Assembly (NCBI RefSeq): GCF_007641255.1
Contig: NZ_CP036259.1
Span: forward strand, 310,001 to 374,000
Length of the DNA stretch: 64,000 nt
Direction: 5' to 3'
DNA from: Sporomusa termitida
Lineage (GTDB): Bacteria > Bacillota > Negativicutes > Sporomusales > Sporomusaceae
Shown here in pieces: positions 1-8,402 of this stretch (within the stretch, counting starts at the first letter, position 1; the number at the start of each line of letters is the position of its first letter). The notes beneath the pieces were generated by a model. It saw only the letters and a program-made list of their open reading frames with translations, ran no database searches and had not been told where the DNA came from. A program made the translations under genes and the position numbers.

Positions 1-72
1 CGGGCATGGCTGAACAAAGGCTGGCTGTACAATATTTTTATGGTAATGGTCAATAAATTAGGCAGGAATTGA
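1..72 (+). CDS. C-terminal tail of an upstream gene (partial)
   Basis: Frame 1 is open from the first base and ends at TGA 70-72, encoding 23 residues rich in Trp, aromatic and aliphatic residues and ending KLGRN. The composition resembles the last helix and tail of a membrane protein, but too little is visible to name a family. It could also be a chance open stretch at the window edge. Confidence 0.35.
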   Translation, partial: RAWLNKGWLYNIFMVMVNKLGRN

Positions 73-152
73 TAGACAATTTAAAAAACTAATACTAATA
101 TGAAAGTTAGGAAAAGGATGGCGGTGCTGCCCCCAGTTATGGAGCCGTCTGC

Positions 153-174
153 GCGGGCAGCTGCCGGTGCCCGC
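153..174 (+). other. short hairpin before first larA homologue
   Basis: A 7-bp GC-rich stem (GCGGGCA/TGCCCGC) with an 8-nt loop, followed by an A-rich rather than T-rich run. It lies about 60 nt upstream of the GTG start at 236. It may terminate the upstream gene weakly or structure the leader; no function can be assigned. Confidence 0.3.
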
Positions 175-235
175 AAGTAAAAAAGTATAGGCAGCACATT
201 ATGTCTGTGTCTATGACGAGAAAGGATGGGAGTTT

Positions 236-1516
236 GTGCAAGGTACAGTAGTTGAATTGCCTTATGGCCAGGAAACGGTACAAGTAACTGTTCCCCCCAA
301 TAATCTGATCGGTGTATTTTCGCCGCAGGCTGTGGCGGTCGTAACTGATATCAGGCAGGAAATTATTCGGGCTCTCAACAACCCGATCGGCACTAAAAAG
401 CTGCCGGAATTGGTTAAAGGTGCGAAAAAAGTGGTCATTGTTGCGGATGACAATACCCGTTTAACACCGACGGCGGCGATTATCCCGGTATTGCTTGATG
501 AAATGAACGCGGCCGGCATTGCCGATGAGCAGATAACGATTATTATTGCGCTGGGCACCCACCGGTTTATGACTGAGGAAGAAATACTCGTTAAATTTGG
601 TGAGGCAGTTGTTAAGCGGGTTACAATTAAAAATCACGATTTCAAGAATCCGGCCGCCCTTGTCGATCTGGGCCAGACACCGAACGGGACAAGTGTCTGG
701 GTGAACCGCGAGGCTTATGAGGCTGATTTTAAAATCGGGATTGGCAGTATCGTGCCACATCATATTCCCGGGTTTGCCGGCGGGGCCAAAATTGTTCAGC
801 CCGGTATTTCCGGGGAACACACTACGGCCGCGACCCATTTGCTCAGTGTCCGGGCACCGCGTTCGTATTTAGGCGTGGCAGATAATCCGGTACGGCGGGA
901 GTTAAATATGATAGCAGGCAAAATTGGCCTGCATACAATTTTTAATACGGTGTTAAACCGGCACGGTCAGGTAGTGGGGGCCTTTTTCGGCGATGTGGAG
1001 GCGGCTTTCAGGCAGGGAGTGGCTTTGTCCAGAGAGGTATATGCGGCAGAAATTCCGGAAGCGGCCGACATCGTGATCGCCGGCTCCCATCCCTGTGATA
1101 TTGAATTCTGGCAGGCCCATAAAACGCTATATCCTGCCGACCTTGCCGTAAAAGCGGGGGGGACCATTATTCTGGTTACGCCCTGTTATGAGGGCGTGGC
1201 CGTTACCCATGGCGATATGCTGGATATTACCTGCCATACGGCTGATTGTTTAAAGAAAATGGTAACCGATAAGCAGGTGCCGGATGAAGTGGCCGCGGCC
1301 TTAGCCATTGCCTGGGCCCAGGTGAAAGAACGGGAGGCAGTATTTATCGTTTCTGACGGTATTGTAGCTGACGCTGCCAGGCGCCTGGGGTTTACCCCGT
1401 TTGCCACCGTGCAAAACGCCTTGGCGGCCGCTGTCGCCAAACATGGCCGGAATGCCAGGGTAACAGTGCTGACCCATGCGCCGGATATGCTGCCGATTAT
1501 TAAGCCAGGGCGTTGA
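236..1516 (+). CDS. LarA-family nickel-dependent hydroxyacid racemase/epimerase homologue 1
   Basis: 426 aa, the usual length of LarA (DUF2088) proteins, which use a nickel pincer nucleotide to invert the alpha carbon of 2-hydroxyacids such as lactate, malate or gluconate. Visible family signatures are the GTHR segment (residues 106-109) and the PHHIPGFAGGAK segment, which carry the His and Lys residues that in LarA bind the cofactor and substrate. The GTG start at 236 follows a good purine-rich site (AAAGGATGGG). It is followed 34 nt later by a second LarA homologue, and the downstream sugar-acid genes suggest a carboxylate epimerase role. The cofactor genes larB, larC and larE are not in the window. 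The substrate is unknown, so lactate racemase should not be assumed. Confidence 0.85.
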   Translation: MQGTVVELPYGQETVQVTVPPNNLIGVFSPQAVAVVTDIRQEIIRALNNPIGTKKLPELVKGAKKVVIVADDNTRLTPTAAIIPVLLDEMNAAGIADEQITIIIALGTHRFMTEEEILVKFGEAVVKRVTIKNHDFKNPAALVDLGQTPNGTSVWVNREAYEADFKIGIGSIVPHHIPGFAGGAKIVQPGISGEHTTAATHLLSVRAPRSYLGVADNPVRRELNMIAGKIGLHTIFNTVLNRHGQVVGAFFGDVEAAFRQGVALSREVYAAEIPEAADIVIAGSHPCDIEFWQAHKTLYPADLAVKAGGTIILVTPCYEGVAVTHGDMLDITCHTADCLKKMVTDKQVPDEVAAALAIAWAQVKEREAVFIVSDGIVADAARRLGFTPFATVQNALAAAVAKHGRNARVTVLTHAPDMLPIIKPGR

Positions 1517-1550
1517 GTACAGTAATTTTTTCGAGAAAGGGTGTTTAACG

Positions 1551-2846
1551 GTGAGAGAATTTAATCTGAAATACGGTACCGGAGAACTAAGCTTTTCCAT
1601 CCCTAAAAAGCAGGTCGTGCATGAGATTATTGGCAATGAATATCCGCCTGTAGCGGATATCCCTCAGGCTGTCCGGGCCGCGCTGGCAGCGGCTATTGAT
1701 TCACCACCCCTGGGCGAGATTGTAAAGCCAGGCGAAAAAGTAGTAATTTCTGTCAGTGATATTACCCGCTCCTGGCAGCAAATGCCGCTGGTATTGCCTG
1801 AGATTATTGAGATGCTGAATAAAGCCGGTGTGCCTGATGAAAATATTACTATTATTATTGCGGTAGGCGGCCACCGGCAAAACACCGAGCAGGAGTTTAT
1901 CCAGCTGTGCGGCCGGGAAACCTGCCATCGCATCAGAGTAATCAATCATGATGCCTGGGATACCGACAATATGGTCTATCTGGGAAAAACCAGCCGGGGC
2001 ACCGAGGTTGCCATCAATAAGCTGGCCCATGAGGCCGACCGGCTTATTTTGACAGGCGGCATCGTTTATCATTATATGGCAGGCTACGGCGGCGGGCGCA
2101 AGAGTGTGGTGCCCGGGATCAGCTCTATCAGAACAATCAGACAAAATCATCTCTGGGGGCTGGGCCCCGCAGAAGGGGCCGGCTCCAACCCGAATGCCGC
2201 CTCCCGTAAAACAAAAGGCAATGAATTGCATGAGGACATGATGGAGATCGCCGGTTTTGTGCAGCCCGATTTTATTATCAATATGGTGCCCACACCGGAC
2301 GGACAGTTCGGCGGGATTTTTGCCGGCAACTGGGTGTCGGCCTGGACCGAGGGCTGTAAATTGGTGGATAAGCTGTACGGGGTTGAGATTGATGAATTAG
2401 CCGATATTGTGATTGCTACTGCCGGCGGGTTCCCGAAAGATATTAATCTCTATCAGACCGGTAAAACCATGGACAATGCATACTATGCGGTTAAAAAAGG
2501 CGGGGCCGTAATCATTTTAAGCGAGTGTTCGGATATTTATGAGCCGCAGGAGTTCTCCCGCTGGTTCCAGTTTGACGACAAACTGGCGATGGAGAAGGCG
2601 CTGCGCAAATCCTTCGGCATACCCGGCTGGGTGGCGTTAAAAGAGGTAGAATGCAGCGACTATGCCACCTATATCCTGGTAACCAGGGCCGAAAATGCCG
2701 GGTTTCTGGCCAAAACCAGCATGATTCCGGCAACTACCATGGAGGCGGCCCTGCAGATTGCCCGGGAAAAATGCGGAGCAGGCCAGCCGACCTATACGGT
2801 GATGCCACAAGGGGCCAATACCCTGCCGATTTTACGGCAAGGTTGA
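1551..2846 (+). CDS. LarA-family nickel-dependent hydroxyacid racemase/epimerase homologue 2
   Basis: 431 aa if started at GTG 1551, which has GAGAAAGGG just upstream; an in-frame ATG at 1476 would overlap the previous gene and has no ribosome site. The protein has the same DUF2088/LarA layout as its neighbour: a GGHR motif near residue 105 and a YHYMAGYGGGRKSVVPG segment supplying the conserved His and Lys. It is clearly diverged from the upstream copy, with an extra segment near residues 200-225 (GAGSNPNAASR). This suggests a different hydroxyacid substrate or two cooperating subunits rather than a recent duplication. Family assignment is firm; substrate is inference from the sugar-acid context. 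Confidence 0.85.
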   Translation: MREFNLKYGTGELSFSIPKKQVVHEIIGNEYPPVADIPQAVRAALAAAIDSPPLGEIVKPGEKVVISVSDITRSWQQMPLVLPEIIEMLNKAGVPDENITIIIAVGGHRQNTEQEFIQLCGRETCHRIRVINHDAWDTDNMVYLGKTSRGTEVAINKLAHEADRLILTGGIVYHYMAGYGGGRKSVVPGISSIRTIRQNHLWGLGPAEGAGSNPNAASRKTKGNELHEDMMEIAGFVQPDFIINMVPTPDGQFGGIFAGNWVSAWTEGCKLVDKLYGVEIDELADIVIATAGGFPKDINLYQTGKTMDNAYYAVKKGGAVIILSECSDIYEPQEFSRWFQFDDKLAMEKALRKSFGIPGWVALKEVECSDYATYILVTRAENAGFLAKTSMIPATTMEAALQIAREKCGAGQPTYTVMPQGANTLPILRQG

Positions 2847-2928
2847 TTAGCTAAATTAAGCCAGTATTGCATTTTCATAGGCTTGATAAAAAAATCCCGG
2901 GAAAACAATGGGAGTGAGCTATAATATA

Positions 2929-2967
2929 GCCTAAAAGACTGGAGGGAGACCTCACCGCCTTTTAGGC
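2929..2967 (+). terminator. hairpin downstream of larA pair
   Basis: A 9-bp outer stem (GCCTAAAAG/CTTTTAGGC) encloses a second short stem (GAGG-GAGA-CCTC). It lies 80 nt after the second larA stop. No U-run follows, so it may be a transcript-end structure or a structured element rather than a classical intrinsic terminator. Confidence 0.4.
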
Positions 2968-3000
2968 TAAAGCACCTAATCAGTGAATACTGACGGTCTA

Positions 3001-3067
3001 TTTTCGCAAACCTTCGTTGTCGTCAGCCCGCATACGTACGTCCGGTATGCTGGCTGGCGCGAAAAAA
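3001..3067. repeat. dispersed palindromic repeat, copy A
   Basis: The element is bounded by TTTTCGC (3001-3007) and GCGCGAAAAAA (3057-3067) and has a strong internal hairpin around GCATAC/GTATGC. It contains CTTCGTTGTCGTC (3012-3024), the reverse complement of a 13-mer in a related element at 48209-48286. No transposase is nearby. It looks like a REP/MITE-type intergenic repeat. The rest of the gap 2847-3296 holds a CACAAG/CTTGTG hairpin near 3107-3125 and otherwise no gene. Confidence 0.55.
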
Positions 3068-3296
3068 CAGCCTCGCCATTGTTCTACCGTTTTAGAGCTG
3101 ACAAGGCACAAGACACTAGCTTGTGAAATTTATTACTTGACAAATAAAGTCAGACAAATTTTACAGAATAGTTGAAGGATTTTTACGACAGGATGAATAA
3201 GTATAGGAGTAATTATATACCCTTTTAGATAACGTTCTGCAGCTGGCTGGATATTTTTCAGTTTTTATACTGGCAGTAAGGTATGAGGGATTTATA

Positions 3297-4865
3297 ATGA
3301 CAATAGATGTGATTAATAACATAAGAGATTTATTTCAACTGGATATTATTGGCGACCAGTATTATGACTGGGGTGAACAGCACTGGCTGCAATTAGACCC
3401 TGACAACCCGGAGATTCAGCCGATTGTATCAGTGGCGACCGTATATCCCGGCGAAGAGCAGCTGCCCCACGTGCATTCAGGGTATATTGAAATTATTATC
3501 GGTCTGGAGGGGCTAACAACCCATTGGTGCAATGACCGGGAAATTAAGCTGAGCAAAGGCAAGCTCGGGTATATCAGCGAGGGGGGCAAGCACCGGCATA
3601 TTAACACCTCGGATAAACCGGCCTCTTTTATCAGCATCGTCTATTCGACGATCCCCAAGACATTGAAGGAATTATCCACCGGTGCGGACATTGAGCTTAT
3701 GGAAATGGCCAAGGTGATTAACCTTGATGCCATTGCCGAAAAATTTTCGCAAACTGTCAATATGACGGTGACCCTGATTGATGTAGCCGGCAATTTCCTG
3801 ACAGAAAAGAAGAACCTGCCGGACCTATGCCTGCTTTGTATCATGGAAAAATGCGGCAATTGTGTTCTGCATTGCGCCTCGCCGCAGTGGCCCTATTCCG
3901 AGAAAAAAGTATTTCGCTGTAAATTCGGCGTATCGGCAATCCAAAGCCCTGTTGTTGTTAATGACCGGATATTAGGCTATCTCGGCTGCGGCTATGGGCG
4001 AATATCGATTGTTATTCCCCAGACTGAGTTAACGGCTCTGGATAAACGCAAGGCTCAGGCTGCTTACCTGAATCTTAATTTTATGACCCGGAACCAACTG
4101 ATTACTGTGGCGGAAACGCTGTCGCTGGTTAGTGCTTCGCTTGTGCAGCTAATGGATAATTCGCTGAAGGAAAAAGAATTAAGCAGTTACCGGGTCAGTT
4201 TGTCGCAAGAGCGGGAAATGCAGGCCAGGCTGCATAATTCCCTGAGTCAGGCCAAACTTAAATTTCTGGAATCGCAGGTTAATCCTCATTTTTTATTTAA
4301 TACGCTCAATACAATTGCCCAGCAGGCCGAGATGGACGGGGCGGCCACACTGGCGTCACTGACGTATTCACTCTCCAATTTACTGCGTTTAAGCCTGGGC
4401 AAGGCGGAGTCGCTTGTGACCCTGGAAGAGGAATTAAGCTATATTAAAGATTATTTGTTTATACAAAAGACCCGCTTCCCCGGCAAATTTGCGGTCGACA
4501 TCGGGATGGACCCTGATACGCTGCAGCTTAAGCTACCGTTCATGACCGTCATGGTGCTAATAGAAAACTCAATTCTCCATGGCTTCCGGGATATTCGCCA
4601 GCAGGGCCGGCTGCATGTCAGCAGTTATAAGCAGGGCAAGTCGGGGGTTATCGAAGTACGTGACAATGGCTGTGGTATACCTGAACCCATTGCCGCGGCC
4701 GTGAGGGAATTACCTCATGCTGATTATGATCCACCCAGTCTGAAGGGAATTGGCATCAGAAACATTTTTCTGAGATTAAAGCATTATTACGGCGACCTAT
4801 TTTCCCTAACACTTACCCGTCTGGAGGAGGGCGGGACTTTGGCCCGGATTACCCTGCCGCTGTAG
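3297..4865 (+). CDS. cupin-PocR-LytS-like sensor histidine kinase
   Basis: 522 aa with no obvious membrane helix, so probably cytoplasmic. Residues about 45-105 form a cupin-like fold (HVHSGYIEII, then a HRHI segment). Residues about 130-275 match the PocR ligand-binding domain, a Cys-rich sensor of small organic ligands (LCLLCIMEKCGNC). A short helical linker leads to the HisKA_7TM/LytS-type phosphoacceptor QVNPHFLFNTLN (about 325-337), and the ATPase domain follows with N box ENSILHG (about 420), G1 box DNGCGIP (about 457) and G2 box GIGIRN (about 484). It sits two bases before a YesN-type regulator, its obvious partner. The likely role is sensing the hydroxy or sugar acid metabolised by neighbouring genes; ligand identity is inference. 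Confidence 0.85.
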   Translation: MTIDVINNIRDLFQLDIIGDQYYDWGEQHWLQLDPDNPEIQPIVSVATVYPGEEQLPHVHSGYIEIIIGLEGLTTHWCNDREIKLSKGKLGYISEGGKHRHINTSDKPASFISIVYSTIPKTLKELSTGADIELMEMAKVINLDAIAEKFSQTVNMTVTLIDVAGNFLTEKKNLPDLCLLCIMEKCGNCVLHCASPQWPYSEKKVFRCKFGVSAIQSPVVVNDRILGYLGCGYGRISIVIPQTELTALDKRKAQAAYLNLNFMTRNQLITVAETLSLVSASLVQLMDNSLKEKELSSYRVSLSQEREMQARLHNSLSQAKLKFLESQVNPHFLFNTLNTIAQQAEMDGAATLASLTYSLSNLLRLSLGKAESLVTLEEELSYIKDYLFIQKTRFPGKFAVDIGMDPDTLQLKLPFMTVMVLIENSILHGFRDIRQQGRLHVSSYKQGKSGVIEVRDNGCGIPEPIAAAVRELPHADYDPPSLKGIGIRNIFLRLKHYYGDLFSLTLTRLEEGGTLARITLPL

Positions 4866-4903
4866 CTTTGTTTTCGACTCTAAATGAAGAGGGGGAGAAC
4901 AAA

Positions 4904-6469
4904 ATGTATAAAATGATTATTGCCGATGATGAACCTGCGGTGCGACAATACCTTCGCTATATTGTCAAGCAGTATCATCTGCCGTTTCATATCTGCGGGG
5001 AGGCCGAGGACGGTGAGCAGGCTGTCCGGCTGACCGAGCTGCATAAGCCGGAATTTGTCATTTTGGATATTAACATGCCATTTCTAAACGGCCTCGATGC
5101 TGCCAAACAGATTAGGGAAAAGTATCGTGACACCGTCATCTATATCCTGACGGCCTACAGTCACTTTGACTATGCCCATCAGGCGGTCCAGACCCAGGTA
5201 GCCGGTTATTTGCTTAAGCCGATAAAGCCGGCTGAACTGGCCGAGACACTCAAGAAAGGTATTGCCAATGTTCTCAGTCAGCGGATAGCGTCCCAGCGGC
5301 TGCAGCGTATGGAGCGGCAAATAGCGAAAGACCGGCCTGTTGTTACCAAGCAAAAATTATTTGAGTTGTTAAAAAACGATAAAGATAATCCCACGGCATT
5401 AAATCTGCTGCAGAGTATAGCCAAACAGGAAAACTTTTATCCGGCCGCAATCATTTCTGCTTCGTACTGGCCGATAGCAGCAACACCGGTAATTGACGGG
5501 CTGGAAGAGCGCCTGACCTGGGAATGTGCCGGACGGTTTGGCGATTATGCAATTGTGGCGGCCTTTAGCCAGGAATTAGTGATCATTTTCGGCCGGTGGG
5601 GTAATGAGCTGCGGTGTGAACTGCAGGCTCAGCTGGAAGAATGGGAACATTTGTATAACATCACCTTTTGCGCCGGTATAAGCCTGGTTGCCAGTCCGGC
5701 GCGCATCGGCCGGGATTACCGTAATGCTGCTAAAAAACGCGAAGTAGGCCTTTTTTGGCAGCAGCAGGGGCTTTTGGTTTCAGATAGTTCTATAGCAGGC
5801 CGTACCGATATTGAATGCGCGGCTGTGCAAAAACAGATTCAGGATTGTCTGCTGGAACGCCGGGCCGACCAGGCGAAAGTAATTTTACGGCAGTTTTTAG
5901 GTGAGTCAATGCACAATGTCTGCCAGCCCGAATATATTTATGCTGCCATTATTAAGATCGCCAATACTATGATTGCGAAATATGCGGAGTATCTTATTTC
6001 CACCGAGGAAGCCGGCCGGTACCGGCAGATTTTTATCAGTCAGTTAAATAAAACAGCTTCCGCCGGTGAACTGGAACAATGTTTGTATGACCTGATTGAT
6101 AAGCTGGAAAGCAATACCTGCACTTGTGAACAGAATCAGGCTGAACAGTCAGTAAAATGGGCCATTGAGTATATTAATAATAATTATCATAAAGATCTAA
6201 CGCTGGAGCAATTTGCCGAAAAGCTGTTTATGAGTACAGGCTACTTCTGCCGGAGTTTCAAAAAATATGCCGGCGAAGGGTATGCTGCTTATTTGACTAA
6301 AATCAGATTAAAAAAAGCCAGGGAAAGACTAATGAGCGGTAAGTATACAGTGGCCGAGGTAGCCCGGATGGTAGGCTTTCGCGATGCCAGTTATTTCAGC
6401 AGTGTTTTTAAGAAACATTACCAGCAATCCCCCAGTAATCTGGCGGCGGCAACGCGGCAAAGCTGCTGA
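4904..6469 (+). CDS. YesN-type response regulator with AraC HTH
   Basis: 521 aa from ATG 4904, chosen over the in-frame ATG 4868 because GAGGGGGAG lies just before 4904. Residues 1-120 form a receiver domain with the acidic pair DDE near the N-terminus, phosphoacceptor Asp55 (ILDINMP), a Thr in ILTAYS and the LLKP lysine. A middle region of about 250 residues has no clear fold assignment. The C-terminus (about 420-515) is an AraC-type double helix-turn-helix ending in KKHYQQSP. It is almost certainly phosphorylated by the kinase immediately upstream. The targets are probably the flanking larA and aldolase genes; no binding site was identified. Confidence 0.88.
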   Translation: MYKMIIADDEPAVRQYLRYIVKQYHLPFHICGEAEDGEQAVRLTELHKPEFVILDINMPFLNGLDAAKQIREKYRDTVIYILTAYSHFDYAHQAVQTQVAGYLLKPIKPAELAETLKKGIANVLSQRIASQRLQRMERQIAKDRPVVTKQKLFELLKNDKDNPTALNLLQSIAKQENFYPAAIISASYWPIAATPVIDGLEERLTWECAGRFGDYAIVAAFSQELVIIFGRWGNELRCELQAQLEEWEHLYNITFCAGISLVASPARIGRDYRNAAKKREVGLFWQQQGLLVSDSSIAGRTDIECAAVQKQIQDCLLERRADQAKVILRQFLGESMHNVCQPEYIYAAIIKIANTMIAKYAEYLISTEEAGRYRQIFISQLNKTASAGELEQCLYDLIDKLESNTCTCEQNQAEQSVKWAIEYINNNYHKDLTLEQFAEKLFMSTGYFCRSFKKYAGEGYAAYLTKIRLKKARERLMSGKYTVAEVARMVGFRDASYFSSVFKKHYQQSPSNLAAATRQSC

Positions 6470-6508
6470 CCCAGTGTGAGTTAGCAGAAAAATAGATGGA
6501 GGCACAAC

Positions 6509-7402
6509 ATGTTCAAAGGAATACTTTCGCCTGTGGTTACGATTCTTGATGAAAACGGAAATTTAGACTTACCTGGCAATGAAATGGTCATTAACCGGTT
6601 AATTAGCCAGGGGATTAACGGGCTGCTTTTTATGGGCAGTATTGGTGAGTTCTTTGCTCTCTCAACCGCCGAAAAACAGGAATTTATCAGCTTTGCGGTC
6701 AAAACAGTGGCTAAAAGGGTCCCTGTGCTTATTGGTACAGGGGGAACCGTACAGGCTGAGGTTATTGCGCTTACCCGGTTTGCCGAACAGGCCGGCGCTG
6801 ATGGCGTGGTAGTTATTTCGCCTTATTATTTTAAGCTTGATCCTGAGACCATTTACCGTTATTACGCAAGTCTGGCCCAGACTACGACATTGCCGATTAT
6901 GCTGTACAACTACCCCGATCGGACTGCTGTTGATTTAGGGCCGGAGCTGGTTCTGCGTTTAGCCAGAGAATTTAAACATATTGTCGCGATCAAAGATACG
7001 GTTGATAATATCAGTCATACCAGGCGGCTGATCCAGGCAGTAAAGGCCGAACGGCCTGATTTTTGTGTGTTATCCGGTTTTGATGAATATCTGATACCCA
7101 ATTTAATGGCCGGCGGCGATGGCATTCTTGGCGGCTTAACCAATGTTATCCCCCATGTTTTCTTTAGCCTGATGACCGCCTATGAGGCCAAGGATCTTAC
7201 CGGCGTTGCGGCAGCGCAGGCCAAAATATCGGTGCTGATGAACCTGTATGATGTATCTCAGCCCTTTGTGGCCGCAATTAAAGGCGCTGTTGTTCAGATG
7301 GGGCTGCCGGTTATTCCCAAGGTCAAGGAGCCGGCCGCAGATGTAACAAGCCAGCAGATGCAGCGGATTCAGCAACTATTAATACAAGCGGAGGTTCTCT
7401 AG
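6509..7402 (+). CDS. DapA/NanA-superfamily aldolase (2-keto-3-deoxy acid type)
   Basis: 297 aa class I TIM-barrel lyase. The Schiff-base lysine is in AIKDTVDN (about residue 163) and the conserved tyrosine in YNYPDR (about 135); the GTGG segment near 75 matches the family's GGT loop. Members cleave or form pyruvate-containing 2-keto acids: dihydrodipicolinate, N-acetylneuraminate, 2-keto-3-deoxygluconate and others. A catabolic 2-keto-3-deoxy sugar-acid aldolase fits better than lysine biosynthesis because the neighbours are dehydratases, a carboxylate transporter and epimerases. The ATG follows GATGGAGG. Exact substrate is not determinable from sequence. Confidence 0.82.
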   Translation: MFKGILSPVVTILDENGNLDLPGNEMVINRLISQGINGLLFMGSIGEFFALSTAEKQEFISFAVKTVAKRVPVLIGTGGTVQAEVIALTRFAEQAGADGVVVISPYYFKLDPETIYRYYASLAQTTTLPIMLYNYPDRTAVDLGPELVLRLAREFKHIVAIKDTVDNISHTRRLIQAVKAERPDFCVLSGFDEYLIPNLMAGGDGILGGLTNVIPHVFFSLMTAYEAKDLTGVAAAQAKISVLMNLYDVSQPFVAAIKGAVVQMGLPVIPKVKEPAADVTSQQMQRIQQLLIQAEVL

Positions 7403-7493
7403 AAAACACCAAGCCCCGAAAACGAGTAATATATTTGAATAGTGCAGGAATAGCCACGGCCAGAAGAAAATTGTCGCAATAAACAAGAATGGT

Positions 7494-7512
7494 GTTTGAC
7501 AATATAAAACAA
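7494..7512 (+). promoter_or_regulatory. candidate IclR operator, copy 1
   Basis: GTTTGACAATATAAAACAA lies 12 nt before the iclR start. It matches 18 of 19 bases with a site before mhpF (8352-8370). The A/T-rich core with partial dyad symmetry and its position before both the regulator and its likely target suggest the IclR protein binds here; this is inference. Confidence 0.5.
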
Positions 7513-7523
7513 GGGGTGATGCT

Positions 7524-8309
7524 ATGACCGGACAAGCTGGCGGTGACAGTGAGAGAATGATTCAATCAGTATTCCGTGCTGTTAAAATATTGGAATATAT
7601 TGCCCTCCACCGGGGTATTGCCGGCCTGACGGAGATCAGCAAAGGGATTGGCATCCATAAAAGCACTGCCCATGGTCTGATTGCCACCCTGGAGAAATGC
7701 GGTTACCTGCAGCAGGACCCGCAAACCGGGAAATACGCGCTGGGGATCAGGGTTTTTGAAATGGGGCAGGCCTATATTGCCAATCTTGATTTGCGTGAGA
7801 CGGCATTAGCCTATCTTAAAGAGCTGTCCCTGACCTATCAGGAAACAGCTCATCTGGCCGTACTTTCCGCTGAAGAGATAGTCTATATTGATAAAGTGGA
7901 TGGTTCCCGCTCTATTGGCATCCGGTCTCAGGTCGGCGGCCGCAACCCGGCTTACTGTACCGGCGTTGGCAAGGCGCTGCTGGCGGGGCTTGACGAGCAA
8001 CTGATTCAAAAGATGTATGCCGGTAAAACCTGGCGGCAATATACCCGAAATACAGTGGCAGACCTGGCAGAACTGCTGGCTCAGATCCGGCAGGTGCGTG
8101 GGCAGGGATATGCGCTCGACCTGGAAGAGTTTGAACTTGATCTGCGCTGTGTTGCCGCTCCGGTAAAAGACAGTACAGGCGCTATTATTGCTGCGATTAG
8201 TCTTTCAGGCCCGGCCCATCGCCTATTGGACACGGATATACCGGCTATCGCCGCCAATGTAATGGAAACTGCAAGGAAGATCTCTGTTCGTTTAGGCTAT
8301 AAGCAGTAA
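7524..8309 (+). CDS. IclR-family transcriptional regulator
   Basis: 261 aa. Residues 10-70 are the IclR winged helix-turn-helix (SVFRAVKILEYIA, then GLTEISKGIGIHKSTAHGLIATLEKCGYL); residues 80-255 are the IclR effector domain (YCTGVGKALLAG, GYALDLEEFELDLRCVAAPV). Such proteins bind small carboxylates or aromatic metabolites and repress or activate adjacent catabolic genes. The start has AAGGGGTGA upstream. A repeated 19-nt motif lies in front of this gene and of mhpF, suggesting autoregulation and control of the mhpF-mhpE-ilvD unit. Confidence 0.92.
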   Translation: MTGQAGGDSERMIQSVFRAVKILEYIALHRGIAGLTEISKGIGIHKSTAHGLIATLEKCGYLQQDPQTGKYALGIRVFEMGQAYIANLDLRETALAYLKELSLTYQETAHLAVLSAEEIVYIDKVDGSRSIGIRSQVGGRNPAYCTGVGKALLAGLDEQLIQKMYAGKTWRQYTRNTVADLAELLAQIRQVRGQGYALDLEEFELDLRCVAAPVKDSTGAIIAAISLSGPAHRLLDTDIPAIAANVMETARKISVRLGYKQ

Positions 8310-8351
8310 TGGGGCTGTCATGGCCTAAACATGCCTATATATGCAAACGCG

Positions 8352-8370
8352 GTTTGATAATATAAAACAA
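8352..8370 (+). promoter_or_regulatory. candidate IclR operator, copy 2
   Basis: GTTTGATAATATAAAACAA differs from the copy at 7494-7512 at one base only. It lies 33 nt before the mhpF start in the 93-nt gap after iclR. Conservation between two otherwise unlike leaders argues for a protein-binding site. Confidence 0.5.
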
Positions 8371-8402
8371 AATAAAATTAACGATAGGAAGGATGATGAC
8401 GG

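Noticed and set aside
236-1516. Calling this gene lactate racemase
   Set aside because: The LarA superfamily acts on many hydroxyacids and the context is not lactate-specific, so only the family is named.
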